64,000 nucleotides of DNA from Metellina segmentata (GCA_947359465.1 OX375883.1:17300088-17364087), one strand, 5' to 3'. Counted from the first letter of the stretch, positions 29,023 to 40,782 are shown. Numbers and translations: made by a program. Notes: a model not told the origin generated them from the sequence alone.

Positions 29023-30276
29023 ATGGAAAATCAAACCTCATCTTCTCCTTCAGTGGAGCACCTATCTAATGCAAATAATAACAAAAATACACCAGTGCAA
29101 AATTTTTTTATTATGAAAAGTAATGAGGGAAACCTAAAAAATATATCGGCTATTTTACTACATAAAACTATAATAGGAATGGTAGGAGAAACTAAAAACA
29201 TAAAAAAAACACTAGCAGGAGATGTATTAATTGAAGTTTCAAATAAAATACAGGCATCAAACATCCAAAAAATAAATTCAGTCGGTTCAATAGCGGTCAC
29301 CGTTACACCACATAAAACTTTAAATTCATCTCGAGGCGTAATTTCGGAATCTGATCTACTCTATGATACTGAACCAGACATCTTGGAATCCCTTTCAAAA
29401 CAAAATGTAATTAATGTCAGAAGAATAACTATTCAAAGAAACGGCCAAAAAATACCCACCAAACATTTAATACTAACTTTCAATACCCCAACTCTACCAA
29501 AACACCTAAAAATAGCTTATATGAATTGCCCTGTTCGACCTTTCATTCCTAACCCTGTCCGTTGTTTTAAATGTCAGAGATTCGGCCACTCTTTCCTTGC
29601 TTGCCGTGGAAAAGAAACCTGCGCAAAATGCTGTAGTACAGATCATAAGACCGATATCTGTACGTCATCGTCCCTTTGCTGTGTGAACTGCAAAGGTGAC
29701 CATCCAGCTTTTGCCAGGTCTTGCCCTAAATTTATAACCGAAAAAGAAATCCAAACTATTAAAGTGCAACAAAATATTTCATTTCCTGAGGCCCGAAAAA
29801 TTGTAACTGATCGCACCCCGAAACCTGGTATTTCTTACTCTTCAATAGTAAAAAAAACTTTCAAAACTAACGGAACTCAAACCGATGTAACTAATTTTAA
29901 GCCTTCTGCCCAACATAAAACTTCAATGAACCAACCTATAATGCCTCTTTTTTCTAAATCATCAGCTACAACCTCAACAAATACAAAACACATAAATCAA
30001 CCAAATCGACCTATAAATACTTCTTTAAAAAGAGCCATATCGTCTGAACAAAACAATATTAAAATAGCTAAAAGTACTTCTCAAACCTCTCTTCAACCTG
30101 ACGTTTCATCCAGAAATATATTAACTAATCCTTCTACGAGTGACCTTATTAATCTTTACAACACCGAAAGTGATATTTCCTCTGTAGAGAGTGACGGCTT
30201 GGAGACTTCGCCACCCAAGTCCAAGAAGGATCTTCGGCAAGACAGATCTCGTCCTAGGACGAGAAAACACAAGTAG
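29023..30276 (+). CDS. B4 ORF1, intact zinc-knuckle RNA-binding protein
   Basis: 417 codons, no break. N-terminal RRM-like region (FFIMKSNEGNLKNISAILLH; VRRITIQRNGQKIPTKHLIL), then three knuckles between residues 181 and 234: C181-C184-H189-C194, C200-C203-H208-C213 and C220-C223-H227-C234. A Ser/Thr/Asn-rich linker and acidic segment (DISSVESDGLE) precede a basic C-terminus (SKKDLRQDRSRPRTRKHK). Ends 29 bases before ORF2. Its leader is interrupted by the piggyBac remnant, so expression is doubtful even though the coding frame is whole. Confidence 0.92.
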   Translation: MENQTSSSPSVEHLSNANNNKNTPVQNFFIMKSNEGNLKNISAILLHKTIIGMVGETKNIKKTLAGDVLIEVSNKIQASNIQKINSVGSIAVTVTPHKTLNSSRGVISESDLLYDTEPDILESLSKQNVINVRRITIQRNGQKIPTKHLILTFNTPTLPKHLKIAYMNCPVRPFIPNPVRCFKCQRFGHSFLACRGKETCAKCCSTDHKTDICTSSSLCCVNCKGDHPAFARSCPKFITEKEIQTIKVQQNISFPEARKIVTDRTPKPGISYSSIVKKTFKTNGTQTDVTNFKPSAQHKTSMNQPIMPLFSKSSATTSTNTKHINQPNRPINTSLKRAISSEQNNIKIAKSTSQTSLQPDVSSRNILTNPSTSDLINLYNTESDISSVESDGLETSPPKSKKDLRQDRSRPRTRKHK

Positions 30277-30305
30277 TTTCTTCTTTTCTTTTATCCTTTA
30301 TTTTT

Positions 30306-33300
30306 ATGGCTTCCTTTCTTTCCTGGAACTGCCGGGGTTTTCGTCAAAAAATTGATGACGTAAAAGATATCATAAATAAACAAAAGCCAACTGCAATCGC
30401 CCTCCAGGAGACCTATTTAAGAACGAATGATACCACCAACATTCGTCACTTCAGTATATTCCGAAAAGATTACGATGATGGACAAAGAGCGTGTGGAGGT
30501 GTAGCATTGCTTACCTCCCATGACTTTCCAGTAACTCAAATTAACCTAAAAACAAATCTGCAAGCTCTTGCTGTTAGACTTCATGTCAATATTTTGATAA
30601 CAATATGCAATTTATACTTACCTCCTAACACCCGTATTGCCACTTCTGACTTAAATAATTTAATAGTTCAACTTCCGCAACCATTCATCATACTTGGTGA
30701 CCTAAATGGCCATCATATTCTCTGGGGCAGTTCAGATATTAATTCTAGAGGCAAGCAAATTGAAAAAGTAATAACAGATAATGATTTATGTATTATGAAT
30801 GATGGCCAACCTACTTACTTTCACTCACCTTCACTTACTTACCATTCAATAGATCTAGCAATTTGCACTCCTTCAATTTTGCCATTTTGGACTTTTTCTG
30901 TGGATCCTTACCTTTACAATAGCGACCATTATCCAATTAAACTAAAATATGCAGGCCAATACCAACCTCACTCTAACAGCCAATCCAACTATATTTTTGA
31001 AACTGCCAACTGGCCACTTTTTACCAGCCTCGCAGATATTTCAAACGCAGTAGAAATTGGTGACATCGATGAAGTGACTTTAAAAATAACACATATAATT
31101 ATAGCAAGTGCTGACACTTCCATTAAAAAAGTTATTAATAGGCCTAAAAAACAAAAGAAACCTTGGTGGAATGAGGATTGTAGCGATGCCTATCGGAAAC
31201 AGAGGAAAGCCTGGAATATCTTCAATAGATACCCGACGAGTGAAAACTATATTTTTTATAAAAACACAAAAGCTGCCTTTCGAAAAATACAACGACGTAG
31301 TAAGAGGGATTCTTGGATGAATTATATCAATAGTATTAATAGTAAAGTCACTAGTAAACAATTATGGAACCGAATTAAAAGAATTTCTGGTGTTTACCCA
31401 AATAGACAGATTTCTATTCTTGAAAATAATAATGTACTACTATCGGCACCCAAAGACATAGCAAACACAATTGCTTCATGTCTTTCCGAAATATCCAGCT
31501 CCAACAACTACACTGAAAGTTTTAAGAAAATTAAAGTCGCATCTGAAAAGAATAAAGTTAATTTTACCTCAAACCGTATACTATCTTATAATTGTGATTT
31601 TACTTTTCCCGAATTGACAAAGGCTTTATCCTTAGTTCACAAATCAACCCCTGGCCCAGATAATATTAGTTACATCATGCTCAAACATCTATCCAATAGT
31701 TCTTTAAATTATCTCCTGAAATTTTATAACAGAATTTGGACCGAGCACACTTTTCCGCAGTCATGGCGATATGCTACTATAATACCCATACTGAAACCGA
31801 ACAAAGACCCCAAGAATCCTTCGAACTACCGTCCAATAGCCCTAACAAGTTGCTTATGCAAGATCTTAGAAAAGATGGTCAACGCGAGGTTGGTTTACAT
31901 ATTAGAAAAAGAAAAATGTCTCTCTCCACTTCAAAGTGGTTTTAGAAAATGTCGATCCACTATTGACAACTTAGTAGCTCTCGAGACCGAAATCAGAAAT
32001 GCATTTGTACAGAATAAACATCTCGTCTCAATTTTCTTCGATATTGAAAAAGCGTACGATCGAACGTGGAGACATGGAATTTTAAAGGATATTTTTAAAA
32101 ACGACATAAGGGGAAATCTGCCTATTTTTATTCAAAATTTTTTAGAGAAACGATATTTTAAAGTACGGATTGGATCAATTTTCTCAGATGTTTTTATTCA
32201 AGAAGAGGGAGTGCCACAGGGCAGTGTTTTAAGTGTGACTCTATTTATTTTAAAGATTAATGACATTGTTTCTAATTTGCCTCCATCTGTAAAAGGTCTT
32301 ATTTACGTTGACGATCTGCAAATTTCATGCGCAGCAAATGACATTCGTTTAATAGAGAGACAACTTCAACAGGCCGTTAACAAAATCACTAATTGGACAA
32401 ATGAAAATGGATTCAGCTTTTCACCTTCAAAAACTGCATGTGTTCATTTCTGCAGAAAACGTAATCTTTATCTTGACCCTGAAATATTCTTCAAAGATAT
32501 TTTAATTAATGTTGTGGACAATTTTAAATTTTTAGGTATCATATTTGACAAGAAGTTGACTTTTCAACCGCATATTTTAAATCTACGCAAACGCTGCGAA
32601 AAGGCTCTTAATATATTACGGGTTTTATCAAAATTATCATGGGGATCTGATCGAACTTGTCTTCTAAAAATATATAGATCATTAATAAGATCTAAATTAG
32701 ATTACGGCTGCGTGGTGTATGGCTCAGCCAGAAAATCTGCTCTACAAACACTGAACACTATCCATCACACAGCTTTGCGTTTATGTTCTGGTGCCTTTAG
32801 AACTTCACCCGTTAACAGCTTGTATGTAGATTCTTTTGAACCTTCCCTGGACTTAAGACGACAGTTGTTATCACTAGAGTACTATTTTAGAATTACCTCA
32901 ACCCCTCATCACCCATTGCATACCATTCATCACAGTCCTTATTTAAAACGCCTATATCAAGCTAAAACATCCTTCATCCCTACATTTCATTTAAGAATGC
33001 TGGATTTAATGGACGGATCCGAAATATCTTCACTTGTCGTCACCCAGAAAAAACTGTATTCTTTCTCTCCTTGGTTTAATCATTTTTTTGAATTTCAAAA
33101 CCCGTTCCAAAATTTTAATAAAACAGATACCTCTGATATTATTTACAAACAGCTTTTTCAAAACCATATACAAAAATACACAAATTTTATACAAGTTTAC
33201 ACGGACGGATCGAAAAGGGCAAACTATGTTGGAGCTGCGTTCACTATTAATCACTCTGTTCACAATTTTAAACTTCATTCTTCATGTTCTGTTTTTACTT

Positions 33301-33514
33301 CTGAAATCATGGCCATATATAAAGCATTGGAATACATATCTGATCATTGTCATAAAAACTGTATCATTTTCACTGATTCATTAAGCGTTTTACAGTCATT
33401 GAAACATCCTGATCATGACAGTCATCCTATTGTTTTAGAGTCTTTAAAAAGAATTTATCATCTCTCAATCAAAAATTTTAATATAATATTTTGTTGGATT
33501 CCATCTCATGTTGG
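30306..33514 (+). pseudogene. B4 ORF2, first part (endonuclease, RT, most of RNase H)
   Basis: Open from MASFLSWNCRG to the RNase H motif CWIPSHVG, where B5 inserts. Endonuclease (QETYL, GDLNGHHILWGS, NSDHYPI) and RT (FFDIEKAYDRTW, GVPQGSVLSVTLF, IYVDDLQIS) motifs are intact. About 31150-31830 is nearly identical to B2 13170-13840 while other parts differ more, a sign of exchange between copies. The rest of the protein is at 45195-45664. Confidence 0.9.
33501..33514. repeat. Left target-site duplication of B5
   Basis: CCATCTCATGTTGG (one more G is ambiguous), repeated at 45180-45193. Confidence 0.9.
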
Positions 33515-34050
33515 GCCCCCAGGGGCATTCCTTCTTTAGGTTTGTACGGGCTTCACAACCCCGGGGTACCTGAGTGATCTTTTCTCCCTTTCGGTCTTCT
33601 CCTCCTCTACCCTTCTGCTTTTTCCTTTTTCTTCCTCCCTCGTTGTGGTTGCCTTTTCGGAGGTGAGGGCTCCCCTTGAGAAGCTTTTCGCCAGTCTGTG
33701 CTTTTAGCTCCTCTTGGGGATTATATCACCCACGTGTTTGCCGTGCGTGGAGACCTGTGTCTTCGGAAAAGGTGATCCTGGTGATTGAGGGACAACATAA
33801 CGCCCCAATACATTGCTTCGGCTCCTGCTTCGAATAAACAGGCGGTGTACTTTGGTCCCAGTACATTGATCGGCTGGTGGGTATATCCTGCTAGGACTAA
33901 GGACCTGCTCACCAACTAGCTCCTTAGGGCAGTCATAGGGGTGAGTTGGGTTCGTATAGTCCCTGGCTAGCACCGGTACAGGAACCTGTATCCCCTCGTT
34001 GGACTCCATGGTGGGTGGTGCCGCCGGGGACTGAACATCTTTTTTCTAAC
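33515..34050 (+). promoter_or_regulatory. B5 5' UTR
   Basis: Complete family-B leader: shared module, pyrimidine-rich tract (the site where B2 inserted in B1 is here uninterrupted), GC-richer block, and uORF MVGGAAGD-stop near 34008-34034. Confidence 0.65.
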
Positions 34051-34760
34051 ATGGAAAACCAAACTACAACTTCTCCTTTAGTGGAGCACCAATCTAAGAA
34101 AAATGATAACAATTTACCGATACAAAATTTTTTTATAATGAAGAGTAACCAAGGAAATTTAAAAAACATATCTGCTATACTACTCCACAAAACGATATTA
34201 GGTATGGTCGGAGAGACAAAAAACATAAAAAAAACCCTTGCAGGAGACGTACTCATAGAAGTTTCTAATAAATCGCAGGCTTTAAATATACAAAAAATAA
34301 ATTCCGTCGGTTCAATAGAAGTCACAGTTACACCCCACAAAACTCTAAATTCATCCCGAGGAGTAATTTCAGAATCTGATTTAGTCCACGATACTGAAGA
34401 AGACATCTTGGAATCCCTGTCAAAACAAAATGTAACTAATGTCCGAAGAATAACTATTCAAAGAAATGGCCAAAAAATACCCACCAAACACATAATACTA
34501 ACATTCAATTCACCAAATTTACCAAAGCATGTTAAAATAGCCTATATTAATTGTCCAGTTCGTCCTTTTATACCAAACCCAGTACGTTGTTTTAAATGTC
34601 AGCGATTCGGCCACTCTTTCATGGCTTGCCGCGGCAAAGAAACCTGCGCAAAATGCTGTAGTACAGAACATAAGACCGATGTCTGTACTACATCGTCCCT
34701 TTGCTGTGTCAACTGCAAAGGTGACCATCCAGCTTTTGCCAGGTCTTGTCCAAAATTCCA
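34051..34760 (+). pseudogene. B5 ORF1, first part, cut by A2
   Basis: Starts MENQTTTSPLVEHQ and runs through the three knuckles to RSCPKFQ, where A2 is inserted. Identical in protein sequence to B1 over this part. Continues at 40783. Confidence 0.9.
34750..34760. repeat. Left target-site duplication of A2
   Basis: CCAAAATTCCA, repeated at 40772-40782. Confidence 0.9.
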
Positions 34761-35568
34761 GCCCCCAGGGGCATTCCTTCTTTAGGTTTGTACGGGCTTC
34801 ACAACCCCGGGGTACCTGAGTGATCTTTTCCTTTCCCAGGGGTTTACTGTCTTTGGTAAACGCGGGGGTCGCGCTCCCGGGACACCCAAGCGATCGTTCT
34901 CTATTTTCATCCCACTACTCTATTCCCCACCCCCTCTTTTCTTTCACTTTTCACGTCTTGCGAATCGGAAATTATATTTAAATATCTTTACATTGAAAAA
35001 TCACCTTATATTCATTCTTTAGTTATTAAAATCTATGTTAGTTACATGTGGTTTGTTTTATAAAATGCATATTTTAGTTGCGTTAACTTTTATTTATTTA
35101 AAATTATCATTTATTTGTTTTCTTATTTTGTTGCTTTTAAAAAGACGTCAGTACGTTTTTTCTGACCCGCATGTTTGCCGTGTGCGGCGTCCCGTATCGG
35201 GGGAAAGTGGAGTCCTGGGGTACCTGATGCGTGCCCTTTGGTCCATGCTTCTGCGTAGACGGGTGGCTGGAGTGAGCCCGCTCTAGTCAATCGGCTCACT
35301 TAACATCTCTGGGGTTCACCACGTCAGGGCGATTGATCCCCCTGTCGTGCTGGACTTCATTGTGTTAAGCAATTTTTGGGTTAGTGTTGCAGTTAGAGAT
35401 GCCCTGGTTGAACCGGTGGATTCCCATCTCGACACTGTAACACTATATTCTGGTGCGACCTCTGAGGCAGCTCCGAGATCTGTTGCTGGACAACTGCCGG
35501 ATGCTGCCTCCCCTGGTTGGGCTCCATGGCGGGCGGGGGCGCACCAGAACGAACAAATATCTATCCTC
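34761..35568 (+). promoter_or_regulatory. A2 5' UTR
   Basis: Shared module then a leader similar to A1. The frame of ORF1 is open upstream to 35347. The start at ATG 35569 (MASSNLWPDGG) is preferred because A1 has its ATG at the equivalent place. The uORF seen in A1 has lost its TGA (CGA here). Confidence 0.6.
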
Positions 35569-36906
35569 ATGGCATCCTCTAATTTATGGCCAGACGGAGG
35601 CCTTAACCCGTCAACCTCTAAGTGCGACGAAATTGACAATCATGATTTAAATGAAAAATCAAATGAAAATGAAAACATCGAAAGAATTTTGCAAGATAAT
35701 AATTGTGAAAAATCAATTCCCAAATTTCTTATAATCCATAACGATTCTAACAAATTAGCAAAGATGTCGCCCTTTTTAATTGAAAAATATATTAAAAACT
35801 CTGCTGGTGAAGTTAAAAATGTAAGAAAATTAAAATCCGGAGACCTTTTGATTGAATCCAATTCCTTTAAACAGTCTGCAAATCTATTAAACATAAAAAA
35901 TTTTGGTGAAGTAGACGTAACAGTTTTCCCACACAGAACATTAAACTATTCAAAAGGCGTTATATCTTCTGATGAACTGTTAATGGTTTCTGAAGAAGAG
36001 TTCGTTTTTGAATTGAAAGACCAAAAAGTAATAGCCGCTAAAAGAATAATGCTCAGAAACAATGACAGTTATATACCATCCAAAAATGTAATTTTAACTT
36101 TCGACTCACCCGTTATGCCAACAAAAGTAAAAGCTGGGTACTTGTGCTGCGAGGTTCGTGCTTTTGTCCCGAATCCCGTTCGGTGTTTTAAATGCCAGCG
36201 GTTTGGGCACGCAAAAACCTCGTGCCGTGCATCTGTCCCTATCTGTGCACGCTGCGCAAATCCCGGGCATGACAGTTCAGACTGCACCGAGTCTGAACAT
36301 TGTTTTAATTGCCAGGGAAACCATGCCGCGTACTCAAGGATGTGCCCAAGATGGATAAAAGAAAAAGAAATACAAACAATAAAAGTAACACGAAACCTTT
36401 CATTTCCCGAAGCCCGCAAAATAGTTGAACTTCGCTCGCCACGAATTAACATGTCATATGCTTCTGTAACTAAAACCACCCACACAACAGCCACCCAAAC
36501 AGATGACTCCACAAGTTTTTCAAACAAAGTAGATACCGAAACGCAAATTAATTCAAATCTAGATCGATTTCATTCAGTGAATATACAACCTCAAACTCGC
36601 AGCACAAATCCAGAATCAAGTAAGAACAAAACAAATGATAGATCTGCCAACAAACTGCCACAAAGTCTTAAAACAGCGCCCTCAATTTCTCGAACAAATT
36701 TACATTCAGTAAAACAAAATAAAGAAAAAGAAAATAATAGACCAGCCAAATTGCGGAAAACTGTTAATAAACCAAAACAAGACAGCCTATTGGATCTCCA
36801 TCCTTCCGAATCGGACATGGAGTTCGATGCGGAGGATGAAGCAGTAGACTCCAGTGCAGCGTTTTTTAAAAAGGGCACTCGACTCCACCAAAAACCTAAA
36901 AAATGA
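35569..36906 (+). CDS. A2 ORF1, zinc-knuckle RNA-binding protein
   Basis: 445 codons. N-terminal part resembles the RRM-like region of A1 and B ORF1 (FLIIHNDSNKLAKMSPFLIE; VIAAKRIMLRNNDSYIPSKN). Knuckles start at about Cys206: CFKCQRFGHAKTSC, CARCANPGHDSSDC, CFNCQGNHAAYSRMC. A Ser/Thr/Asn-rich, then basic and acidic tail (DLHPSESDMEFDAEDE) ends with HQKPKK. The stop TGA overlaps the ORF2 start in ATGA, so ORF2 may be made by termination-reinitiation. In A1 the same junction is read through in frame. Confidence 0.93.
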   Translation: MASSNLWPDGGLNPSTSKCDEIDNHDLNEKSNENENIERILQDNNCEKSIPKFLIIHNDSNKLAKMSPFLIEKYIKNSAGEVKNVRKLKSGDLLIESNSFKQSANLLNIKNFGEVDVTVFPHRTLNYSKGVISSDELLMVSEEEFVFELKDQKVIAAKRIMLRNNDSYIPSKNVILTFDSPVMPTKVKAGYLCCEVRAFVPNPVRCFKCQRFGHAKTSCRASVPICARCANPGHDSSDCTESEHCFNCQGNHAAYSRMCPRWIKEKEIQTIKVTRNLSFPEARKIVELRSPRINMSYASVTKTTHTTATQTDDSTSFSNKVDTETQINSNLDRFHSVNIQPQTRSTNPESSKNKTNDRSANKLPQSLKTAPSISRTNLHSVKQNKEKENNRPAKLRKTVNKPKQDSLLDLHPSESDMEFDAEDEAVDSSAAFFKKGTRLHQKPKK

Positions 36907-39900
36907 CCATAAACCTCATAACTTGGAATTGTCACGGTGCTCGAGCACATATTAACGATTTAAAAGACCTAATCAACACATACAGCCCTATGTGTCTCGC
37001 CTTACAGGAAACTTACTTAATCCCTGGCAATTCTTTTAAAATAAAAAACTATAATGTAATTCGAAACGACAACACCAGTGGCGCTCGTGCCTCTGGTGGC
37101 ACTGCTCTTATGACTATGAATAGTTATCCATCTACAATCATCCCATTACAGACCAGGATCCAAGCAATTGCAATCCAGATTCAAATCAAGCTTTTAATCA
37201 CTATATGTTGTATTTATCTTCCACCAAACGATTGCATCAGTCAGCAAGATCTAAATGACCTACTTATTCAGCTCCCACAACCCTATTTTATCATTGGTGA
37301 TTTTAATGGACATAACCCTCTCTGGGGAAGTAGCGATATTAATCATAAAGGGCAACAAATAGAAAAATTAATTGACGACCACTGTCTCTGTCTCTTGAAC
37401 GACTCAAGTCGCACATATTTTCATCAACCGACTCGTTCTTATCATACACTTGATCTTTCATTATGTTCACCTGTTTTAGCTCCCATGTGGAATTTTAAAG
37501 TAGATGACGACCTGCATAACAGCGATCATTTCCCGGTGATTTTAACTTATAATTTTAATGATGTATCACTTCCTAGACGACCTCAGCGATTTATTTTAGA
37601 CAAAGCCGATTGGACACTATTCCAATCGAAAGCTGATATTTCTTACGATGTGGTCGAAACCCTAAATATTGACGATGCCATACTGGCTATCACTAACACC
37701 ATCATGGAAGCGGCTAATGTATCTATTCCCAAAACATCGGGAAAGATGCCGAAGCTTTGGAAGCCATGGTGGAATGAGTCATGCTCCCAAGCGATCAAAT
37801 TACAAAAGAAAGCTTGGAATAAATTCCGCAGATATCCGACGACAGCAAACTTGCTAGAATTTAAACGTACGAAAGCGGAGGCACGCAAGATTAGGAGACA
37901 GAGTCAGAGGATTTCGTGGCAAAAATATATCAACTTTATTCATAGTCGTATTTCATCCAAACACATTTGGGACAAAGTTCGAAAAATATCTGGCAACTTT
38001 CAACATTCACAAATTTCATGCTTATCATCAAATGGACAAGTCATCTCAGACATAAAGACGATTGCTAATACTCTAGGAGATGCATTTTCTAGAGTATCGC
38101 ATGAAAGTTCCTACCCTCCTGATTTTATAAACTACAAAAGACGTGAAGAACTCAGGACACTAGACTTTCGGCCATCTACACCAAAGGTTTATAATCAAGA
38201 TTTTACCATATCTGAACTCAAAGCTGCACTAAAAAAATCTCATCCTACTTCACCTGGCCCAGACGGAATTCATTATGACATGTTAATACATCGTAACGAA
38301 AACTCATTAAATCACATTTTATTCATTTTTAATAGAATTTGGAAGGAGCAGGTCTTTCCGACGGCCTGGCGAAGGGCCATAATCATACCAATTCCGAAAC
38401 CCTGCAAAGACCCTAAGAATCCCAATAACTACAGGCCAATAGCTTTGACAAGTTGCATTTGCAAGCTAATGGAAAGGATGGTCAACTCCAGGTTAATATA
38501 CATCTTAGAGTCAGAAAAGCGGCTTTCTAACTTTCAAAGCGGATTTCGTTTTGGTCGCAGCACCACAGATAACACTTTATTGCTCGAATCCTCAATTAGA
38601 GATGCTTTCGTGACGAAAAAACATTTAGTATCGATATTTTTCGATATGGAGAAAGCCTATGACAGAACATGGCGTTATGGAATTATGCGAGATTTATATG
38701 AAATGGACTTACGGGGTCATCTCCCAATTTTTATTCAAAATTTTTTACAGACAAGGACCTTTCAGGTACGCATTAATGATATTTTATCCAATGACTTTCC
38801 GCAAGAGGAAGGAGTCCCTCAGGGGAGTGTTTTGAGCGTTATTCTTTTTATTGTTAAAATTAATGGCATTATTCGACAACTTCCTTCATATGTACACGGA
38901 ACACTATTCGTAGACGATTTCCAGATTTTTTGCTCTGGAATAAACCTACCTTTTATAGAGCGACAGCTTCAAACGGCTATCAGAATTATAAGTGAGTGGG
39001 CAAATCAAAACGGTTTCGTCTTTTCCACGCAAAAAACAGTATGTGTCCATTTCACAAGACGACGGGGCTTATTCCTCACCCCCGAAATTTCACTAAACGG
39101 ATCAATCATTCCCGTAGAATCCCACACTAAATTTTTAGGAATCACTTTTGATTCTAGGCTAACCTTTCGTCCTCACATTCATTTACTTAAACAAAAATGC
39201 AACCAGTCACTAAATATTTTAAAAGTTTTATCGAATACTACTTGGGGAGCTGACTCGTATTCACTCTTAAAAATCTACAAAGCACTTGTCCGGTCGAAGC
39301 TAGATTATGGATGCATTGTCTATGGATCTGCTGCCAGGTCTGTTCTCCAGGCTCTGGACACGATTCATCATCAAGGGCTCAGATTGTCAACTGGAGCATT
39401 TCGCACATCACCTGTCCAGAGTTTGTACATTATGTCCGGAGAGCCCAATTTAAAGCTTAGACGTCAGAAACTCTGCCTTAAATACTTTTTTAAAATTAAA
39501 ACCATTCCTTCGCATCCACTTTTTTATAATATAACTAATCCCAAATTGGGAAGCCACTATTCATTAAAACCTTCGTTCATTCCTTCATTTGGTTTTAGAG
39601 TACGTGATATTTTAATATCCTTAAATATAGACGACCTTGAAATATTTCACAGAGAGAACGCACCTCCACCTTGGAATGACAGAAATGTATTTATTATTCA
39701 TGATTTTACCCAACTGACAAAATCTTATACACCAGACTTCATATATCAACAATCCTTTTATTGCCACAGACAAAATTTTTTATCATACAATACAGCTTAT
39801 ACAGACGGATCTAAAAGTGGAGATCATGTTGGTGCTGCGGCCGTACTAGAAACGGTTACCATTGCCAGGAAACTAAATGGTTGTTGTTCAGTTTTTACAT

Positions 39901-40589
39901 CTGAAATATACGCAATAATCTTAGCCTTAACGCAGATATCCACATCTAATGTCAAAAAATGGATAATATACTCGGATTCTAAAAGCTGCATAGATGCTCT
40001 TGGAAAATTTAACACGAATAGCCACCCACTTATATTAAATGCAATAAAACGACTTTTTCTTTTAAAAGAAGATAACTTTGAAATTTTACTTTGTTGGATC
40101 CCTGGACATGTGGGCATCCCGGGAAACGAGAGAGCAGACTTGGCAGCCAAAGGAGCAACTATGCAACTTAACTTGAAAATACCCATAGATGACATCGACC
40201 CCGTTTTAAAATATGCTGTTAATACATCGTGGCAATATATGTGGGACATGGAAACTCAAAACAAACTTCACGTCATTCAATCATCCGTAAAGGGATTCAA
40301 TCCAAATATTTTAAAAAGAGATCTTTCTGTTAAACTGACTAGACTTCGAATTGGACATACGTATTTTACTCATAGACATTTACTTCACGGAGAACCAGCC
40401 CCATTGTGCTTATTCTGTAACACTATCTTTTCCGTAAAACATATTCTAACAGAATGCCCAAAATTTAATAATCATAGACTAAACCGTTTCGGAGCTTCTA
40501 ACCCTAACCTAAGGGATTTATTGCTGGATCCATCGCACACAAACTTGTTTTTATTCGTTACCGACATTGGCTTTATGAACTACATCTAG
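36903..40589 (+). CDS. A2 ORF2: EEP endonuclease, RT, RNase H
   Basis: 1228 codons, open. Endonuclease: TWNCHG, QETYL, GDFNGHNPLWGS, NSDHFPV. RT: TSPGPDGIHYDML, NYRPIALTSC, FFDMEKAYDRTW, GVPQGSVLSVILF, LFVDDFQIF (Asp671-Asp672). RNase H: TDGSKSGDHVGAAAV, TSEIYAI, YSDSKSCIDAL, NERADLAAK. C-terminal zinc motif CLFCNTIFSVKHILTEC. It differs from family B in many positions but keeps the same domain spacing. All expected catalytic residues are present. The start overlaps the ORF1 stop by four bases. Confidence 0.95.
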   Translation: MTINLITWNCHGARAHINDLKDLINTYSPMCLALQETYLIPGNSFKIKNYNVIRNDNTSGARASGGTALMTMNSYPSTIIPLQTRIQAIAIQIQIKLLITICCIYLPPNDCISQQDLNDLLIQLPQPYFIIGDFNGHNPLWGSSDINHKGQQIEKLIDDHCLCLLNDSSRTYFHQPTRSYHTLDLSLCSPVLAPMWNFKVDDDLHNSDHFPVILTYNFNDVSLPRRPQRFILDKADWTLFQSKADISYDVVETLNIDDAILAITNTIMEAANVSIPKTSGKMPKLWKPWWNESCSQAIKLQKKAWNKFRRYPTTANLLEFKRTKAEARKIRRQSQRISWQKYINFIHSRISSKHIWDKVRKISGNFQHSQISCLSSNGQVISDIKTIANTLGDAFSRVSHESSYPPDFINYKRREELRTLDFRPSTPKVYNQDFTISELKAALKKSHPTSPGPDGIHYDMLIHRNENSLNHILFIFNRIWKEQVFPTAWRRAIIIPIPKPCKDPKNPNNYRPIALTSCICKLMERMVNSRLIYILESEKRLSNFQSGFRFGRSTTDNTLLLESSIRDAFVTKKHLVSIFFDMEKAYDRTWRYGIMRDLYEMDLRGHLPIFIQNFLQTRTFQVRINDILSNDFPQEEGVPQGSVLSVILFIVKINGIIRQLPSYVHGTLFVDDFQIFCSGINLPFIERQLQTAIRIISEWANQNGFVFSTQKTVCVHFTRRRGLFLTPEISLNGSIIPVESHTKFLGITFDSRLTFRPHIHLLKQKCNQSLNILKVLSNTTWGADSYSLLKIYKALVRSKLDYGCIVYGSAARSVLQALDTIHHQGLRLSTGAFRTSPVQSLYIMSGEPNLKLRRQKLCLKYFFKIKTIPSHPLFYNITNPKLGSHYSLKPSFIPSFGFRVRDILISLNIDDLEIFHRENAPPPWNDRNVFIIHDFTQLTKSYTPDFIYQQSFYCHRQNFLSYNTAYTDGSKSGDHVGAAAVLETVTIARKLNGCCSVFTSEIYAIILALTQISTSNVKKWIIYSDSKSCIDALGKFNTNSHPLILNAIKRLFLLKEDNFEILLCWIPGHVGIPGNERADLAAKGATMQLNLKIPIDDIDPVLKYAVNTSWQYMWDMETQNKLHVIQSSVKGFNPNILKRDLSVKLTRLRIGHTYFTHRHLLHGEPAPLCLFCNTIFSVKHILTECPKFNNHRLNRFGASNPNLRDLLLDPSHTNLFLFVTDIGFMNYI

Positions 40590-40771
40590 ATTTCATAATT
40601 TGACCTTTTTCAGTTTTGATTTGAAATTTGCTTGTTTTGTTTTTTCAGACTTGAGCTCTTACTTCAAATATCGCAACACTGACAACGTACACTAAATAAA
40701 CCTGTTTGGCGCAGCATGGCCAAATATGGCCCTTGTGCCATAAAACCCCAACCAACCAACCAACCAACCAA
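40590..40771 (+). other. A2 3' UTR, hairpin 40707-40740 and (CCAA)n tail
   Basis: Outer stem TGGCGCA/TGTGCCA, inner stem GGCCA-AATA-TGGCC; the inner loop differs from A1 by one base. The tail is about seven CCAA units. Confidence 0.75.
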
Positions 40772-40782
40772 CCAAAATTCCA
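40772..40782. repeat. Right target-site duplication of A2
   Basis: CCAAAATTCCA, identical to 34750-34760. Confidence 0.9.

Larger units (their letters stand above)
34761..40771 (+). mobile_element. Full-length LINE A2 (family A), both ORFs intact
   Basis: 6.01 kb, from the shared 5' module (34761-34826) to a CCAA tail, with 11-bp duplications in B5 ORF1. ORF1 (35569-36906) and ORF2 (36903-40589) are open, overlap by four bases (ATGA), and keep all catalytic motifs. Nothing interrupts it. It is the youngest layer of the nest B3-B4-B5-A2 and the best candidate for recent mobility in the window. Confidence 0.93.

Noticed and set aside
2912..34826. The repeated roughly 67-bp block as a CRISPR-like or regulatory array
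   Set aside because: Each copy is the 5' end of a separate LINE, at irregular multi-kilobase distances.
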